Notes: generated by a model from the letters alone, not told the origin. Numbered from the stretch's first letter, positions 17,314 to 26,501 are shown. The stretch is DNA of 64,000 nucleotides from Stenotrophomonas sp. WZN-1 (GCF_002192255.1 NZ_CP021768.1:3862001-3926000), one strand, 5' to 3'. Translations and numbers: made by a program.

Positions 17314-18317
17314 CGACGCAGCTCCTCGACATGCACACCGGCAGCCACGAAGGCGGCCTGCGCGGCGGACTGGTCACCGCCCACCAGGGCGACCACCAGC
17401 TGGCCATACGGGGTGTCCTTGATCCGGTCGATACGGCCGGACAGGATGTTGTAATCGACCCCGGTCTGGCGCGCGACGCTGCCGAGCAGGGGTTCATAGG
17501 TGTCGCCACCGAGGAAGGTCAGGCGCACGATGCGCCCGCCCACCACGTCGAAATCGCGGTGCAACGCCCCTTCGTCCACGTGCTCCGATTCGCTGACGAA
17601 CCGGCGCGTGGTCGGGTGCTGTGGATGCAGGAACACCCGGGTGACCGGCCCGGTTTCGACCATCTGGCCGGCATCGAGCACGGCAACGCGGTCGCAGACA
17701 CGGCGGATCACATCCATCTCGTGGGTGATCAACACGATGGTAAGGCCCAGCTCGCGGTTGATCTTCGACAACAGCGACAGCACCGAGGCCGTGGTCTGCG
17801 GATCCAGCGCGCTGGTGGCCTCGTCGCACAGCAGGATCTGCGGGCGGGTCGCCAGCGCACGGGCGATGCCGACACGCTGCTTCTGGCCCCCGGACAGCTG
17901 CGCCGGATACTTCTGCGCATGCGCTTCCAGGCCCACGGTCTGCAGCAGTTCGGCCACGCGCGCGTCGATCTCCGCCTTCGGCGTGCCGGCCAGCTCCAGC
18001 GGGAAGGCGACATTGCCGGCCACCGTGCGCGACGACAGCAGGTTGAAGTGCTGGAAGATCATGCCGATGCGCCGGCGCAACGCGCGCAGGCCATCCGCGT
18101 CCAGTGCGGTGACATCCTCGCCACCGATCAGCAGCCGGCCACCGCTGGGTTCTTCCAGGCGGTTGATCATGCGGATCAGGGTCGACTTGCCGGCGCCGGA
18201 ATGGCCGATGATGCCGAATACCTCACCGGCCTCGATGGTCAGGTCCAGCGGTTGCAGCGCGCTGATTTCGCGGCCGGCAACGGCATAGGATTTGTGCAGG
18301 CGCTGGAACTCGATCAC
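17310..18317 (-). CDS. metN: MetN, methionine ABC transporter ATPase
   Basis: ATP-binding subunit of MetNIQ, 335 residues. Walker A (GHSGAGKST) is at residues 38-46, followed by the ABC signature (LSGGQKQR), Walker B ([11 protein letters not shown]) and the H-loop (ITHEMDVI). The C-terminal segment from about residue 255 is the NIL domain, which in MetN binds methionine and inhibits transport when cell methionine is high. The start codon is GTG at 18317. It is first of a two-gene operon with metI. About 160 bases upstream hold the promoter region; I saw no SAM or SAH riboswitch there. Confidence 0.95.
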   Translation of the reverse strand: MIEFQRLHKSYAVAGREISALQPLDLTIEAGEVFGIIGHSGAGKSTLIRMINRLEEPSGGRLLIGGEDVTALDADGLRALRRRIGMIFQHFNLLSSRTVAGNVAFPLELAGTPKAEIDARVAELLQTVGLEAHAQKYPAQLSGGQKQRVGIARALATRPQILLCDEATSALDPQTTASVLSLLSKINRELGLTIVLITHEMDVIRRVCDRVAVLDAGQMVETGPVTRVFLHPQHPTTRRFVSESEHVDEGALHRDFDVVGGRIVRLTFLGGDTYEPLLGSVARQTGVDYNILSGRIDRIKDTPYGQLVVALVGGDQSAAQAAFVAAGVHVEELRR

Positions 18318-18479
18318 GGGCGTGGCTCACCGGCTGGGTGACGGAAGGGGGCGTGCAGCCTACCAGCGCAGGCGGTCGCGCGCCCGCGCCATGGGCCAGA
18401 ATGTTATTCCTTTTGGTTCTAAGGCGTCCGCACCGGCGCGTTGGCTGGGGCTCCGACCCCATTCCCGAGCCCAACCGAC

Positions 18480-19376
18480 TCAGGGATGATCCAGCGGCTT
18501 CGGCGGTTCCTGCCGGTTCACCCGCTCGCGGTGCAGCAGGTACAGGCCGGAAGCGACGATGATCGCCGCACCCACCCAGGTATACCCATCGGGCAGCTGG
18601 CCCCAGAAGGCCAGATCCCAGCCGATCACCCAGACCAGGCCGCTGTACTCCAGCGGCGCGATCATCGAGGCCTCCCCCAGCTGGAACGCCTTGGTCAGGG
18701 CGATCTGGCCCAGCGCCCCGGCCAGGCCCATCCCGGCGATCAGCGGCGCATGCGCCAGCTGCAGCGGCACCCAGCCGGGAATGGACAGCAGGCCGGCGCC
18801 GATGGCCATGATCACCAGGAACCAGACCACCATCGACTGCGAGGTATCGGTGCGGGTCAGCAGGCTGACCGTGATCGCCGCCACGGCATAGGCGGTGGCG
18901 GCGGCCAGTACCATCAGGCCGGGCACCGAGATGAAACCGTCCACGCCCGGCCGCAGCACCACCAGTACGCCGACCAGGCCAATGCCGATGGCGACCCAGC
19001 GCCGCGGCCCGACCCGTTCGCCCAGCAGCGGCACCGACAGTGCGGCGATCAGCAGCGGGGCGACGAAATAGATGGTGTAGGCGGTGGACAGCGGCAGGTC
19101 GCGCAGGGCGAACACGAAGCAGCCGATCATCGCCATGCCCAGCGCGCCACGCAGCAGGTGCAGGCCCCAGCGACGCGGCACCAGCGAGCGCGGCCCGGCG
19201 CTGGCCAGCACCCAGACCAGCACGAACGGCAACGAGGCCGCGCCGCGCAGGAAGGTCACTTCCAGGGTCGGATAACTGGCCGACAGCTGCTTCATGCCAG
19301 CGTCCATCAGCGAGAAACAGGCGACTGCCGCGACCATCCAGGCCACCGCGCGCGAAGGGGAGCGTTGCACGTTCAT
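18480..19376 (-). CDS. EamA/DMT-family transporter
   Basis: A 298-residue inner-membrane protein with about ten hydrophobic segments arranged as two EamA repeats: residues about 11-142 (ending near GERVGPRRWVAIGIGLVGVLVVLRPG) and 150-287. This is the fold of the drug/metabolite transporter superfamily. The substrate is unknown; members export amino acids, nucleotides or drugs. It lies upstream of metNI on the same strand, with a 160-base gap. Sulfur-compound transport is possible from context but unsupported by motif. Confidence 0.85.
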   Translation of the reverse strand: MNVQRSPSRAVAWMVAAVACFSLMDAGMKQLSASYPTLEVTFLRGAASLPFVLVWVLASAGPRSLVPRRWGLHLLRGALGMAMIGCFVFALRDLPLSTAYTIYFVAPLLIAALSVPLLGERVGPRRWVAIGIGLVGVLVVLRPGVDGFISVPGLMVLAAATAYAVAAITVSLLTRTDTSQSMVVWFLVIMAIGAGLLSIPGWVPLQLAHAPLIAGMGLAGALGQIALTKAFQLGEASMIAPLEYSGLVWVIGWDLAFWGQLPDGYTWVGAAIIVASGLYLLHRERVNRQEPPKPLDHP

Positions 19377-19485
19377 GGCCCATTATCGCCCGGTCGTCGC
19401 TTTCAGTAGAGCCCAGTAGAGCCCAAAACAGTCATGCGGGCCCTCGCGATAGAATGGCCGCCACTGAATCCTGCGGAGCATCGCC

Positions 19486-19968
19486 ATGCCTTCCTTCGAC
19501 GTCGTGTCCGAAGTCGACACCCACGAGCTGACCAACGCAATCGACCAGGCCAACCGCGAGTTGAGCACCCGCTTCGACTTCAAGGGCGTGGACGCCAAGT
19601 TCGAGCGCGATGGCGATGTGATCAACCAGACCGCGCCGACCGAGTTCCAGCTCAAGCAGATGAACGACATCCTGCGCGCACGCCTGGCCGCACGCGGCAT
19701 CGACGTGCTCAGCCTGGAGTTCGGCGACATCGAGACCAACCTGGCCCAGGCCCGGCAGAAGATCACCGTCAAGCAGGGCATCGAGCAGAAGATCGCCAAG
19801 AAGATCGCGGCGGCGCTGAAGGATGCCAAGCTGAAGGTGGAAAGCCAGATCAATGGCGACAAGCTGCGCGTGCAGGGCAAGAAGCGCGACGACCTGCAGG
19901 ACGCCATCGCCGTGCTCAAGGCCGGCAAGTTCGAGCTGCCGCTGCAGTTCAACAACTTCCGCGACTGA
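19486..19968 (+). CDS. yajQ: YajQ-family nucleotide-binding protein
   Basis: A 160-residue protein with two ferredoxin-like (RRM-like) domains. The family start MPSFDVVSEVD and the core segment RFDFKGVDAKFERDGD are intact. A YajQ homologue in Xanthomonas campestris was reported to bind cyclic di-GMP and act with a LysR-type regulator on virulence; whether this copy does the same is inference. E. coli YajQ binds nucleic acid or nucleotides. It is transcribed alone, divergent from the EamA gene. Confidence 0.93.
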   Translation: MPSFDVVSEVDTHELTNAIDQANRELSTRFDFKGVDAKFERDGDVINQTAPTEFQLKQMNDILRARLAARGIDVLSLEFGDIETNLAQARQKITVKQGIEQKIAKKIAAALKDAKLKVESQINGDKLRVQGKKRDDLQDAIAVLKAGKFELPLQFNNFRD

Positions 19969-20069
19969 GGCATCCGCCGGGCACGCCCCGGCGCTGCCAG
20001 CGGCAGGTTCGACGGCGCGTTGCCAGCGACGCGCCTACAATGGCGGCCCCGCCAGCCGACGTGCCCGCC

Positions 20070-20636
20070 ATGACCGATGCCCACCTGCCCACCGATGACC
20101 CGATCGCCGCCACCCGCCTGTGGCTGGAGCGCATCGTCATCGGCCTGAACCTGTGTCCGTTCGCCAAGGCGGTGTATGTGAAGGACCAGGTCCGCATCGT
20201 GCTCAGCGATGCGACCACGCCGGAAGCGCTGGTTGAGCAGTTGGCCGAGGAACTGGTGCTGCTGCGCGATACGCCGGCCGAGCAGATCGATACCACGCTG
20301 ATCGTGCATCCGCAGGTGCTGACCGACTTCCTCGACTACAACGACTTCCTCGACAACGCCGATGCGGCGATCGAGGCGCTGGACCTGCAGGGCATCCTGC
20401 AGGTGGCCAGCTTCCACCCGGACTACCAGTTCGACGGCGTGGCCGCGGACGACGCCAGCAACTACACCAATCGCGCGCCCTTCCCCACCCTGCACCTGCT
20501 GCGCGAAGACAGCGTGGCGCGCGCGGTGGATGTCTATCCGGACCCGGACGTGATCGTCGAGCGCAACATCCAGACCCTGGACCGCATCGGCGTGGACGGC
20601 TGGCATCGCCGCCTGCGTGGCGAAGACCTGACGTGA
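20070..20636 (+). CDS. DUF1415 family protein
   Basis: A 188-residue cytoplasmic protein of the DUF1415 family, function unknown. Recognisable features are TRLWLERIVIGLNLCPFAKAVY near the N-terminus and the central ILQVASFHPDYQFDGVAADDASNYTNRAPFP. The Cys in NLCPFA and the His/Asp-rich central motif are candidate functional residues. The start is uncertain: ATG at 20070 or an in-frame ATG at 20040, neither with a clear ribosome-binding site. The stop overlaps the GTG start of the SDR gene by four bases, so the two are coupled. Confidence 0.85.
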   Translation: MTDAHLPTDDPIAATRLWLERIVIGLNLCPFAKAVYVKDQVRIVLSDATTPEALVEQLAEELVLLRDTPAEQIDTTLIVHPQVLTDFLDYNDFLDNADAAIEALDLQGILQVASFHPDYQFDGVAADDASNYTNRAPFPTLHLLREDSVARAVDVYPDPDVIVERNIQTLDRIGVDGWHRRLRGEDLT

Positions 20637-21436
20637 GCACGGTGCCGCCGATTGCCGCATGGCCGGCCGCGCCGCTGTCGGGCAAGGTCGTGCTGGTCAC
20701 CGGCGGCGCCAACGGCATCGGCCGTGGCATCGCCCAGGCCGTGCTTGGTGCCGGCGGACGCGTGCTGATCGGCGACCTGGACGTGGAAGCCGGCGAGGCG
20801 TGCCTGGCGGAATGGCAGCGTAGTGATGACGCCGCGTTCCAGCGCCTGGACATCACCGACGAAGCCAGCGTGCGCGACTTCATCACCGTGGCCCTGCAGC
20901 GGTTCGGCCGTATCGACGGGCTGGTCAACAACGCGGGCATCGCCGGACCGCATGGCACGCTGCTGCAGGACATGGACTGGGACGAGTGGCAGCGTCGCCT
21001 GTCGGCGCTGCACGGTGCCTTCCTGTGCAGCAAGCACGCACTACCGGCGCTGGCGGCCAGTGCTGCAGGCGCGATCATCAACATCGCCTCGACCCGCGCC
21101 TGGCAATCCGAAGCGCACAGCGAGGCCTACGCTGCGGCCAAAGGTGGGCTGGTGGCGTTCACCCATGCACTGGCGATCAGTGCCGGCCCGGCGGTGCGGG
21201 TCAACAGCATCAGTCCGGGCTGGATCGGCACCACCGCCTGGCAGGCCCCTTCGCGACGACACGCGGCGGAGTACTCGGCCATCGACCATGCGCAACACCC
21301 GGTCGGCCGGGTCGGCCGCCCCGAAGACATCGGCGCGCTGGCGGTGTACCTGCTGTCATCACTGTCCGGTTTCAGCACCGGCCAGGATTTCATCGTCGAC
21401 GGCGGCATGACCCGGAAGATGATCTACGCCGAATAG
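20633..21436 (+). CDS. Short-chain dehydrogenase/reductase
   Basis: A classical SDR of 267 residues. The nucleotide-binding motif TGGANGIG is near residues 23-30, NNAG follows about 70 residues later, and the catalytic Tyr-x3-Lys is in EAYAAAKGG. The motif PGWIGT and the C-terminal DGGMTRKMIY fit the fold. GDLDVE after the second strand suggests an NAD(H) preference (acidic residue). The GTG start overlaps the DUF1415 stop. The substrate is unknown. A 66-base perfect palindrome begins right after the stop and is the likely terminator. Confidence 0.88.
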   Translation: MSTVPPIAAWPAAPLSGKVVLVTGGANGIGRGIAQAVLGAGGRVLIGDLDVEAGEACLAEWQRSDDAAFQRLDITDEASVRDFITVALQRFGRIDGLVNNAGIAGPHGTLLQDMDWDEWQRRLSALHGAFLCSKHALPALAASAAGAIINIASTRAWQSEAHSEAYAAAKGGLVAFTHALAISAGPAVRVNSISPGWIGTTAWQAPSRRHAAEYSAIDHAQHPVGRVGRPEDIGALAVYLLSSLSGFSTGQDFIVDGGMTRKMIYAE

Positions 21437-21502
21437 AAAAAGGGGACGGAGGGGATTAAGTCGTTTGTGCACAAACGACTTAATCCCCTCCGTCCCCTTT
21501 TT
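21437..21502. terminator. 66-base perfect palindrome between SDR and prlC genes
   Basis: Two 33-base arms are exactly complementary with no loop, centred on GTGCAC at 21467-21472. The arm runs AAAAAGGGGACGGAGGGGAT, then TAAGTCGTTTGTG. The plus-strand side ends in seven T residues, so the fold can terminate the SDR transcript; on the minus strand the prlC stop is 7 bases away. It is far longer than a needed terminator and looks like a repeat element. Confidence 0.8.
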
Positions 21503-21508
21503 TTGTGT

Positions 21509-23539
21509 TTACGCCATGCCCGAGTGGCGCAGCAGCGCGTCGATCTGCGGTGCGCGGCCGCGGAAGGCCTTGAAGTTCTCCGCCGCCGGGCGGCTGCCAC
21601 CACGCGACAGGATCTCATCGCGGAAGCGTGCACCGGTTTCAGCCAGTGCCTGCGGCGCTTCCTCGAACGCGGCGTAGGCGTCGGCGCTGAGCACCTCGGC
21701 CCACTTGTAGCTGTAGTAACCCGCAGCGTAACCACCGGCGAAGATATGGCTGAACTGGTGCGGGAAGCGGTTCCAGACCGGCGGGTGGTTCACCGCCACT
21801 TCCGCGCGCACGCGGTCCAGCAGTGCCAGCACGTTGTCCTGCGCCGGTTCGAACTGGCTGTGCAGCAGCATGTCGAACAGGCCGAACTCCAGCTGGCGCA
21901 CCGTGGCCATGCCGCTATGGAAATTGCGCGCGGCAAGCATGCGCTCGTACAGCGCGCGCGGCAGCGGCTCGCCACTGTCCACATGCGCGGTCATGCCCTG
22001 CAGGTGGTCCCATTCCCAGCAGAAGTTCTCCATGAACTGGCTGGGCAGCTCCACCGCGTCCCATTCCACGCCGTTGATGCCGGCCACGCCCAGCTCACCG
22101 ATGCGGGTCAGCAGCTGGTGCAGGCCGTGGCCCATTTCATGGAACAGCGTGGTCACTTCGTTGTGGCTGAAAGTCGCCGGCTTGCCGTTGGCACCACGGC
22201 CGAAGTTGCACACCAGGTAGACCAGCGGGGTCTGCACGCTGCCGTCGCCACGCACGCGACGGTTGCGGCAATCGTCCATCCACGCACCACCGCGCTTGCC
22301 CTCGCGTGCGTACAGGTCCAGGTAGAACTGGCCGACCAGCGCACCCTGCGCGTCGACCAGGCGGAAGAAGCGCACGTCTTCATGCCAGACCGGCGCACTG
22401 TCCTCCTGCACGCGCAGGCCGTACAGCTGCTCGATCACCGAGAACAGGCCGCCCAGCACCTTCGGTTCGGTGAAGTACTGCTTCACCTCCTGCTCGGAAT
22501 AGCTGTAGCGCGCCTGCTTGAGGCGGTCGGCGGCGAACGCCAGGTCCCAGGCCTGCAGCGTCTCGATGCCCAACTGTTCGCGCGCGAACTGCTCCAGCTC
22601 GGCACGGTCCTTGGCGGCGAACGGCTTGGCGCGTGCGGCCAGGTCGCGCAGGAAACCCAGCACTTCGGCCGTGTCCTGCGCCATCTTGGTTGCCACCGAA
22701 TAATCGCCGTACGAAGCGAAGCCGAGCAGCGCGGCCAGCTCCGCGCGCAGGGCGAGAATGCGGTCGATGTTGCTGCTGTTGTCCAGCGCGTCATCGCCGA
22801 ATTCGGATGCACGCTGCGCGCTGGCGCGGTACAGGATCTCGCGCAGGTCGCGGTCTTCGGCCCAGGTCTGCACCGGCAGGTAACACGGCATCTGCAGGGT
22901 CAGTTTCCAACCCTGCTTTCCGTCCTTTGCCGCCGCAGCGTGCGCGGCAGCCTTCACGTCCTCCGGCAGACCCTTCAGTCGCGCTTCGTCCTCGATGATC
23001 AGCGACCACCCATCGGTGGCGTCGAGCACGTTCTGCGAGAACTTCGCCGACAGCGCCGACAGTTCTTCCTTGATCGCAGCAAAGCGCTGCTGTGCCTCGG
23101 GCGCCAGTTCGGCACCGCCCAGGCGGAAATCACGCAGCGTGTTGTCCAGCACCTTGCGCTGGGCCTCGTCGAAACCTGCGGCCTCCGGGCTGGCGGCCAG
23201 TGCCCGGTACTGGCGGTACAGCGCCAGGTTCTGGCCCAGCGTGCTGGCGAAGCGGGTCACCCGCGGCAGGTTGCTGTTGTAGGCCTCACGCAGTTCCGGG
23301 GTGTTCACCACGCCCTGCAGGTGGCCGACCAGGCCCCAGGCACGCCACAGGCGCTCGGTGGCATCGTCCAGCGGAGCGACGAAGGTCTCCCAGCGCACCG
23401 GCTGCACCTGCTCGGCCTTGCTGACGGCGGCTTCGGCCTCGGCCAGCAGCACATCCAGCGCCGGTGCGACGTGCTCGGGACGGATCGCCTCGAAGCGCGG
23501 CAGGCCGGAAACATCGAGCAGGGGGTTGGCAACGGTCAC
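21509..23539 (-). CDS. prlC: Oligopeptidase A, M3-family zinc metallopeptidase
   Basis: Cytoplasmic oligopeptidase (OpdA/PrlC) that degrades signal-peptide fragments and other short peptides. It has 676 residues. The zinc site is HEMGH at residues 467-471, with Glu497 in ELPSQFMENF as third ligand. The helical N-terminal half and the C-terminal FAGGYAAGYYSYKWAEVLSADAYAAF segment are typical of the family. The start codon is GTG at 23539. It is monocistronic between the palindrome and a plus-strand hypothetical gene. Confidence 0.95.
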   Translation of the reverse strand: MTVANPLLDVSGLPRFEAIRPEHVAPALDVLLAEAEAAVSKAEQVQPVRWETFVAPLDDATERLWRAWGLVGHLQGVVNTPELREAYNSNLPRVTRFASTLGQNLALYRQYRALAASPEAAGFDEAQRKVLDNTLRDFRLGGAELAPEAQQRFAAIKEELSALSAKFSQNVLDATDGWSLIIEDEARLKGLPEDVKAAAHAAAAKDGKQGWKLTLQMPCYLPVQTWAEDRDLREILYRASAQRASEFGDDALDNSSNIDRILALRAELAALLGFASYGDYSVATKMAQDTAEVLGFLRDLAARAKPFAAKDRAELEQFAREQLGIETLQAWDLAFAADRLKQARYSYSEQEVKQYFTEPKVLGGLFSVIEQLYGLRVQEDSAPVWHEDVRFFRLVDAQGALVGQFYLDLYAREGKRGGAWMDDCRNRRVRGDGSVQTPLVYLVCNFGRGANGKPATFSHNEVTTLFHEMGHGLHQLLTRIGELGVAGINGVEWDAVELPSQFMENFCWEWDHLQGMTAHVDSGEPLPRALYERMLAARNFHSGMATVRQLEFGLFDMLLHSQFEPAQDNVLALLDRVRAEVAVNHPPVWNRFPHQFSHIFAGGYAAGYYSYKWAEVLSADAYAAFEEAPQALAETGARFRDEILSRGGSRPAAENFKAFRGRAPQIDALLRHSGMA

Positions 23540-23706
23540 GGCAGATCTCCAGGGAACGGGCCCGGCAGGCGGGCAGCCCGGTAGATATGGCGCTGGCAGG
23601 CGTGGCTGACAAGGGGGGGCGCGGCATTCACATCGGCCTTACGGTCGCGCACCGAAGCTCTGGCTGCGGGGGAGTCCGCAGCGGTAGGTACCGAACGAGG
23701 CCCCAC

Positions 23707-24111
23707 ATGGAAGGTTTGGCTGCAGTTGCATCCACCTCACCGGCGCGGTCGCTGGCGCTGTCCGCCAGCCCGGCCGAACTGACCTGGATCGCCGCGCTGT
23801 GCGATGCCGGCGATGACGCCCCGCGCCACCTGCAACAGCTGCAGGCGGTGCTGCAGCAGGGCGGCACCTTCAACGACGCCCAGGAGTGGTACCCGTTCGA
23901 AGTGGTCGAGCGCGGCGCCAGCCAGCTGCAGCTGGGCCATGAGCGCGAGTTCGTGATCTGCGTGCTGCTGTGGCTGCAGGCATTGGCCCAGGGACGCGCC
24001 AGCATCCTCGACCCCAGCCTGCACCTGGATGACCGCGCGATGGACATCGAGGCCTTGCCAGATGCGCTGCGCGATGCAGTGCTGGATGCGTTCACCGCGG
24101 CGGGGTATTGA
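23707..24111 (+). CDS. Hypothetical protein, 134 residues
   Basis: Not recognised. The protein (MEGLAAVASTSPARSLALSA start) is soluble, mostly helical by composition and acidic. It contains GGTFNDAQEWYPFEVVERGA and a hydrophobic stretch EFVICVLLWLQALA, with no known catalytic motif. Codon use resembles the neighbours. The reading frame extends upstream, but the ATG at 23707 is the first start that gives plausible protein. It is transcribed divergently from prlC, with a 167-base gap. Confidence 0.6.
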   Translation: MEGLAAVASTSPARSLALSASPAELTWIAALCDAGDDAPRHLQQLQAVLQQGGTFNDAQEWYPFEVVERGASQLQLGHEREFVICVLLWLQALAQGRASILDPSLHLDDRAMDIEALPDALRDAVLDAFTAAGY

Positions 24112-24126
24112 TCGGGGTACGACACA

Positions 24127-24173
24127 CCGCTGCGCTCGCCGGGCCATGCCCGGCGGAAATGCCGGCCGGCTAC
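24127..24173 (-). repeat. Degenerate SMAG repeat at the Cds1-like gene stop
   Basis: On the minus strand, GTAG (24170-24173) is followed by CCGGCCGGC and then a GCCGGGC/GCCCGGC hairpin. It resembles two fused, decayed SMAG copies. Its TAG is the stop codon of the gene at 24170-25282. Confidence 0.55.
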
Positions 24174-25282
24174 AACGCTTCCAGGCTGCACCACGGCAAT
24201 TCGGGCAATCCCTGCCCGGCCACCGCCGCCGCCAGCTGCGCATCGGCGCCGTCGACATCGATGCCCTGGCGCACATACCACGACGGGTCGTAGTAGCTCT
24301 GCGCGTAGCGCTCGCCGCTGTCGCACAGGATGCTGACGATGCTGCCCTGGTGGCCCGCCTCACGCATCCATTGCGCGGCCTGCAGCACGCCGATGAAGTT
24401 GGTGCCGGTGGAACCACCGACACGGCGGCCGAGCTGGCGGCTGACATGGCGCATCGCGGCCAGGCTCAGCGCGTCGGGCACCTTCACCATCGCATCGACA
24501 CTGGTCGGGATGAAACTCGGCTCCACCCGTGGCCGGCCGATGCCTTCCACGCGCGAGCCACCGCTGCAGGTCAGTCCCCGCCAGTCCTGTTCACCGGCCA
24601 CGGCGGCCTGGTAGCCGTCGAAGAACACCGACACTTCCGGGTCCGCGCAGAGGATGCGGGTGTCATGCCGGCGGTAGCTGACATAGCGGCCCAGCGTGGC
24701 GGCGGTACCGCCGGTGCCGGGGCTGCACACGATCCACTCCGGAACGGGGCTGGGCTCTTCGGCCATCTGCTTGAAGATGGACTCGGCGATGTTGTTGTTG
24801 GCGCGCCAGTCGGTGGCGCGCTCGGCATAGGTGAACTGGTCCATGAAGTGGCCGCCGGTTTGGCGGGCCAGCTTTTCCGAATCACAGTTGAGATCGCAGG
24901 CGCGCTCGACCAGGTGGCAGCGGCCCCCGTGGAACTCGATCGCCGCAATCTTCTCCGGCGAGGTGGTCGCCGGAATCACCGCGATGAACGGCAGGCCCAG
25001 CAGGCGCGCGAAATAGGCTTCGGAGACGGCGGTCGAGCCGCTGGAGGCCTCGATCACTGGCCGGCCCTCGCGCAACCAGCCGTTGGTCAACGCATACAGG
25101 AACAGCGAGCGCGCCAGCCGGTGCTTGAGGCTGCCGGTGGGATGGCTCGACTCGTCCTTCAGGTACAGGTCAATGCCTTCGAACCCTGGCAGCGCCAGCG
25201 GGATCAGGTGGGTATCGGCGGAACGGTTGAAATCGGCTTCGATCTTGCGGATGGCGGCGGCCACCCATTCACGCTGCGACAT
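24170..25282 (-). CDS. Cysteine synthase-family PLP enzyme, Cds1-like
   Basis: A fold-type II PLP protein of 370 residues. The Schiff-base Lys is in [12 protein letters not shown] (about residue 53). [17 protein letters not shown] is the substrate loop, and [15 protein letters not shown] is the phosphate-binding glycine loop. The N-terminus ([21 protein letters not shown]) closely recalls Cds1, the L-cysteine desulfhydrase of Mycobacterium tuberculosis, rather than CysK, so release of H2S from cysteine is the leading guess; cysteine synthase is the alternative. The ATG at 25282 was chosen over an upstream TTG three codons away. The stop is the TAG of a SMAG-like repeat. Confidence 0.8.
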   Translation of the reverse strand: MSQREWVAAAIRKIEADFNRSADTHLIPLALPGFEGIDLYLKDESSHPTGSLKHRLARSLFLYALTNGWLREGRPVIEASSGSTAVSEAYFARLLGLPFIAVIPATTSPEKIAAIEFHGGRCHLVERACDLNCDSEKLARQTGGHFMDQFTYAERATDWRANNNIAESIFKQMAEEPSPVPEWIVCSPGTGGTAATLGRYVSYRRHDTRILCADPEVSVFFDGYQAAVAGEQDWRGLTCSGGSRVEGIGRPRVEPSFIPTSVDAMVKVPDALSLAAMRHVSRQLGRRVGGSTGTNFIGVLQAAQWMREAGHQGSIVSILCDSGERYAQSYYDPSWYVRQGIDVDGADAQLAAAVAGQGLPELPWCSLEAL

Positions 25283-25407
25283 GGCGGGCAATCGTTATCA
25301 GGACGGAACGGTGCGATCCGGCCATTGTACGTCGCGGTGCCGTCAGGTGCGGGCCGGTAGAATGGAGCCATCCGGCCGGCAACGGCCCCGTCTGAAGGAC
25401 CTCCCCC

Positions 25408-25926
25408 ATGACCATTCCCGCCCTGCGCGACGTCCCCGGCGTCGCCGCCCAGGCTCCGGCCGAAACCAGCGGCTTCGTGTTCAACCACACCATGCTGCGG
25501 GTCAAGGACATCACCGCTTCGCTGGACTTCTACACCCGCGTGCTCGGCTACCAGCTGATCGACAAGCGCGACTTCGCCGAAGCCCAGTTCAGCCTGTACT
25601 TCCTGGCCTACGTACCGGCCGGCGCCGTGGTACCCGAGGACGACGACGCCCGCCGCGTGTGGATGGCCGGCCTGCCGGGCGTGCTGGAACTGACCCACAA
25701 CCACGGTACCGAGAGCCAGGACGGCGCGGTCTACCACGACGGCAACAGCGACCCGCGCGGCTTCGGCCACATCTGCGTGTCGGTGCCGGATATCGAGGCC
25801 GCCTGCCAGCGCTTCGAGGACCTCGGCGTGACCTTCCAGAAGCGCCTGACCGACGGCCGCATGAAGAACCTGGCCTTCATCAAGGACCCGGACGGCTACT
25901 GGGTCGAGATCATCGCCAACGTCTGA
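25408..25926 (+). CDS. gloA: Lactoylglutathione lyase (glyoxalase I)
   Basis: Converts the hemithioacetal of methylglyoxal and glutathione to S-lactoylglutathione; cytoplasmic detoxification. It has 172 residues in two beta-alpha-beta3 modules. Metal ligands are readable as His27 (NHTMLRVKD), Glu94 (VLELTHN), His121 (GHICVSVPD) and Glu167 (YWVEI). The long loop between the halves (about 70-90) is of the larger zinc-type enzymes such as human GLO1, where the first ligand is Gln; here it is His, as in nickel-type E. coli GloA. A ribosome-binding site GGACC lies just upstream. Confidence 0.92.
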   Translation: MTIPALRDVPGVAAQAPAETSGFVFNHTMLRVKDITASLDFYTRVLGYQLIDKRDFAEAQFSLYFLAYVPAGAVVPEDDDARRVWMAGLPGVLELTHNHGTESQDGAVYHDGNSDPRGFGHICVSVPDIEAACQRFEDLGVTFQKRLTDGRMKNLAFIKDPDGYWVEIIANV

Positions 25927-25949
25927 GCCCGGAAAGGGGCACAATTCCG

Positions 25950-26041
25950 GTAGCGCCGGGCCATGCCCGGCGGCCTTGAGCAGGCCGCGCTGCGCGCTCG
26001 CCGGGCACGGCCCGGCGCTACCGACTCCGTCCCTTTTTTTG
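25950..26041. repeat. SMAG inverted pair plus a palindrome remnant
   Basis: GTAG at 25950-25953 and CTAC at 26018-26021 bound two facing CGCCGGGC-type stems. The following 26025-26041 reads CTCCGTCCC, seven T, G, matching the right end of the 66-base palindrome at 21437-21502 with one C missing. The T run may terminate gloA. Confidence 0.75.
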
Positions 26042-26051
26042 TGAGGTACGT

Positions 26052-26480
26052 ATGGAAACGATGGAACTGCACCGCGGGCGACTGATCGACCACATCCAGC
26101 TGGTGGTACGCGACCTGGCCGCCAGCCGGCGCTTCTACCAGGCGGTGTTCGACACGATCGGCATCCCGATCGCCGGCGAAGGCGATGACTACTTCTGGGC
26201 CGACGAGTTGTTCATTTCCAGCGCCAGCAGCGAGGCCGCCGCCGGCCAGCTGACCGGGCGCCACCATCTGGCCTTCCAGGCCCGCGACAGCGCCACCGTC
26301 GATGCCTTCCACACGGCGGCCATCGCCGCCGGAGGCACCGACAACGGCGCGCCGGGCGAACGCCCCTACCATCCGGGCTACTACGGCGCGTTCGTGCTCG
26401 ATCCGGATGGCAACAACATCGAAGTGGTCTACCACGGCCCGGCGAACTACAGCGCCGACTCGGTAAAGGTCACTTTCTGA
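26052..26480 (+). CDS. VOC (glyoxalase/dioxygenase) superfamily protein
   Basis: A 142-residue single-domain VOC protein with two beta-alpha-beta3 units. Candidate metal ligands are His14 (DHIQLVVRD), His71 or His72 (GRHHLAFQA) and Glu124 (NNIEVVYH). FVLDPDGNNIE is the common VOC C-terminal motif. No specific reaction can be given; it is clearly divergent from gloA. The ATG follows a GAGG site at 26043-26046. It is separated from gloA by repeats, so cotranscription is uncertain. Confidence 0.82.
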   Translation: METMELHRGRLIDHIQLVVRDLAASRRFYQAVFDTIGIPIAGEGDDYFWADELFISSASSEAAAGQLTGRHHLAFQARDSATVDAFHTAAIAAGGTDNGAPGERPYHPGYYGAFVLDPDGNNIEVVYHGPANYSADSVKVTF

Positions 26481-26501
26481 TTTCACAGATGCCGTGAACG
26501 A

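Noticed and set aside
18318-18479. SAM or SAH riboswitch ahead of metN
   Set aside because: I could not find the conserved helices or junction sequences of either riboswitch class in the 160-base leader.
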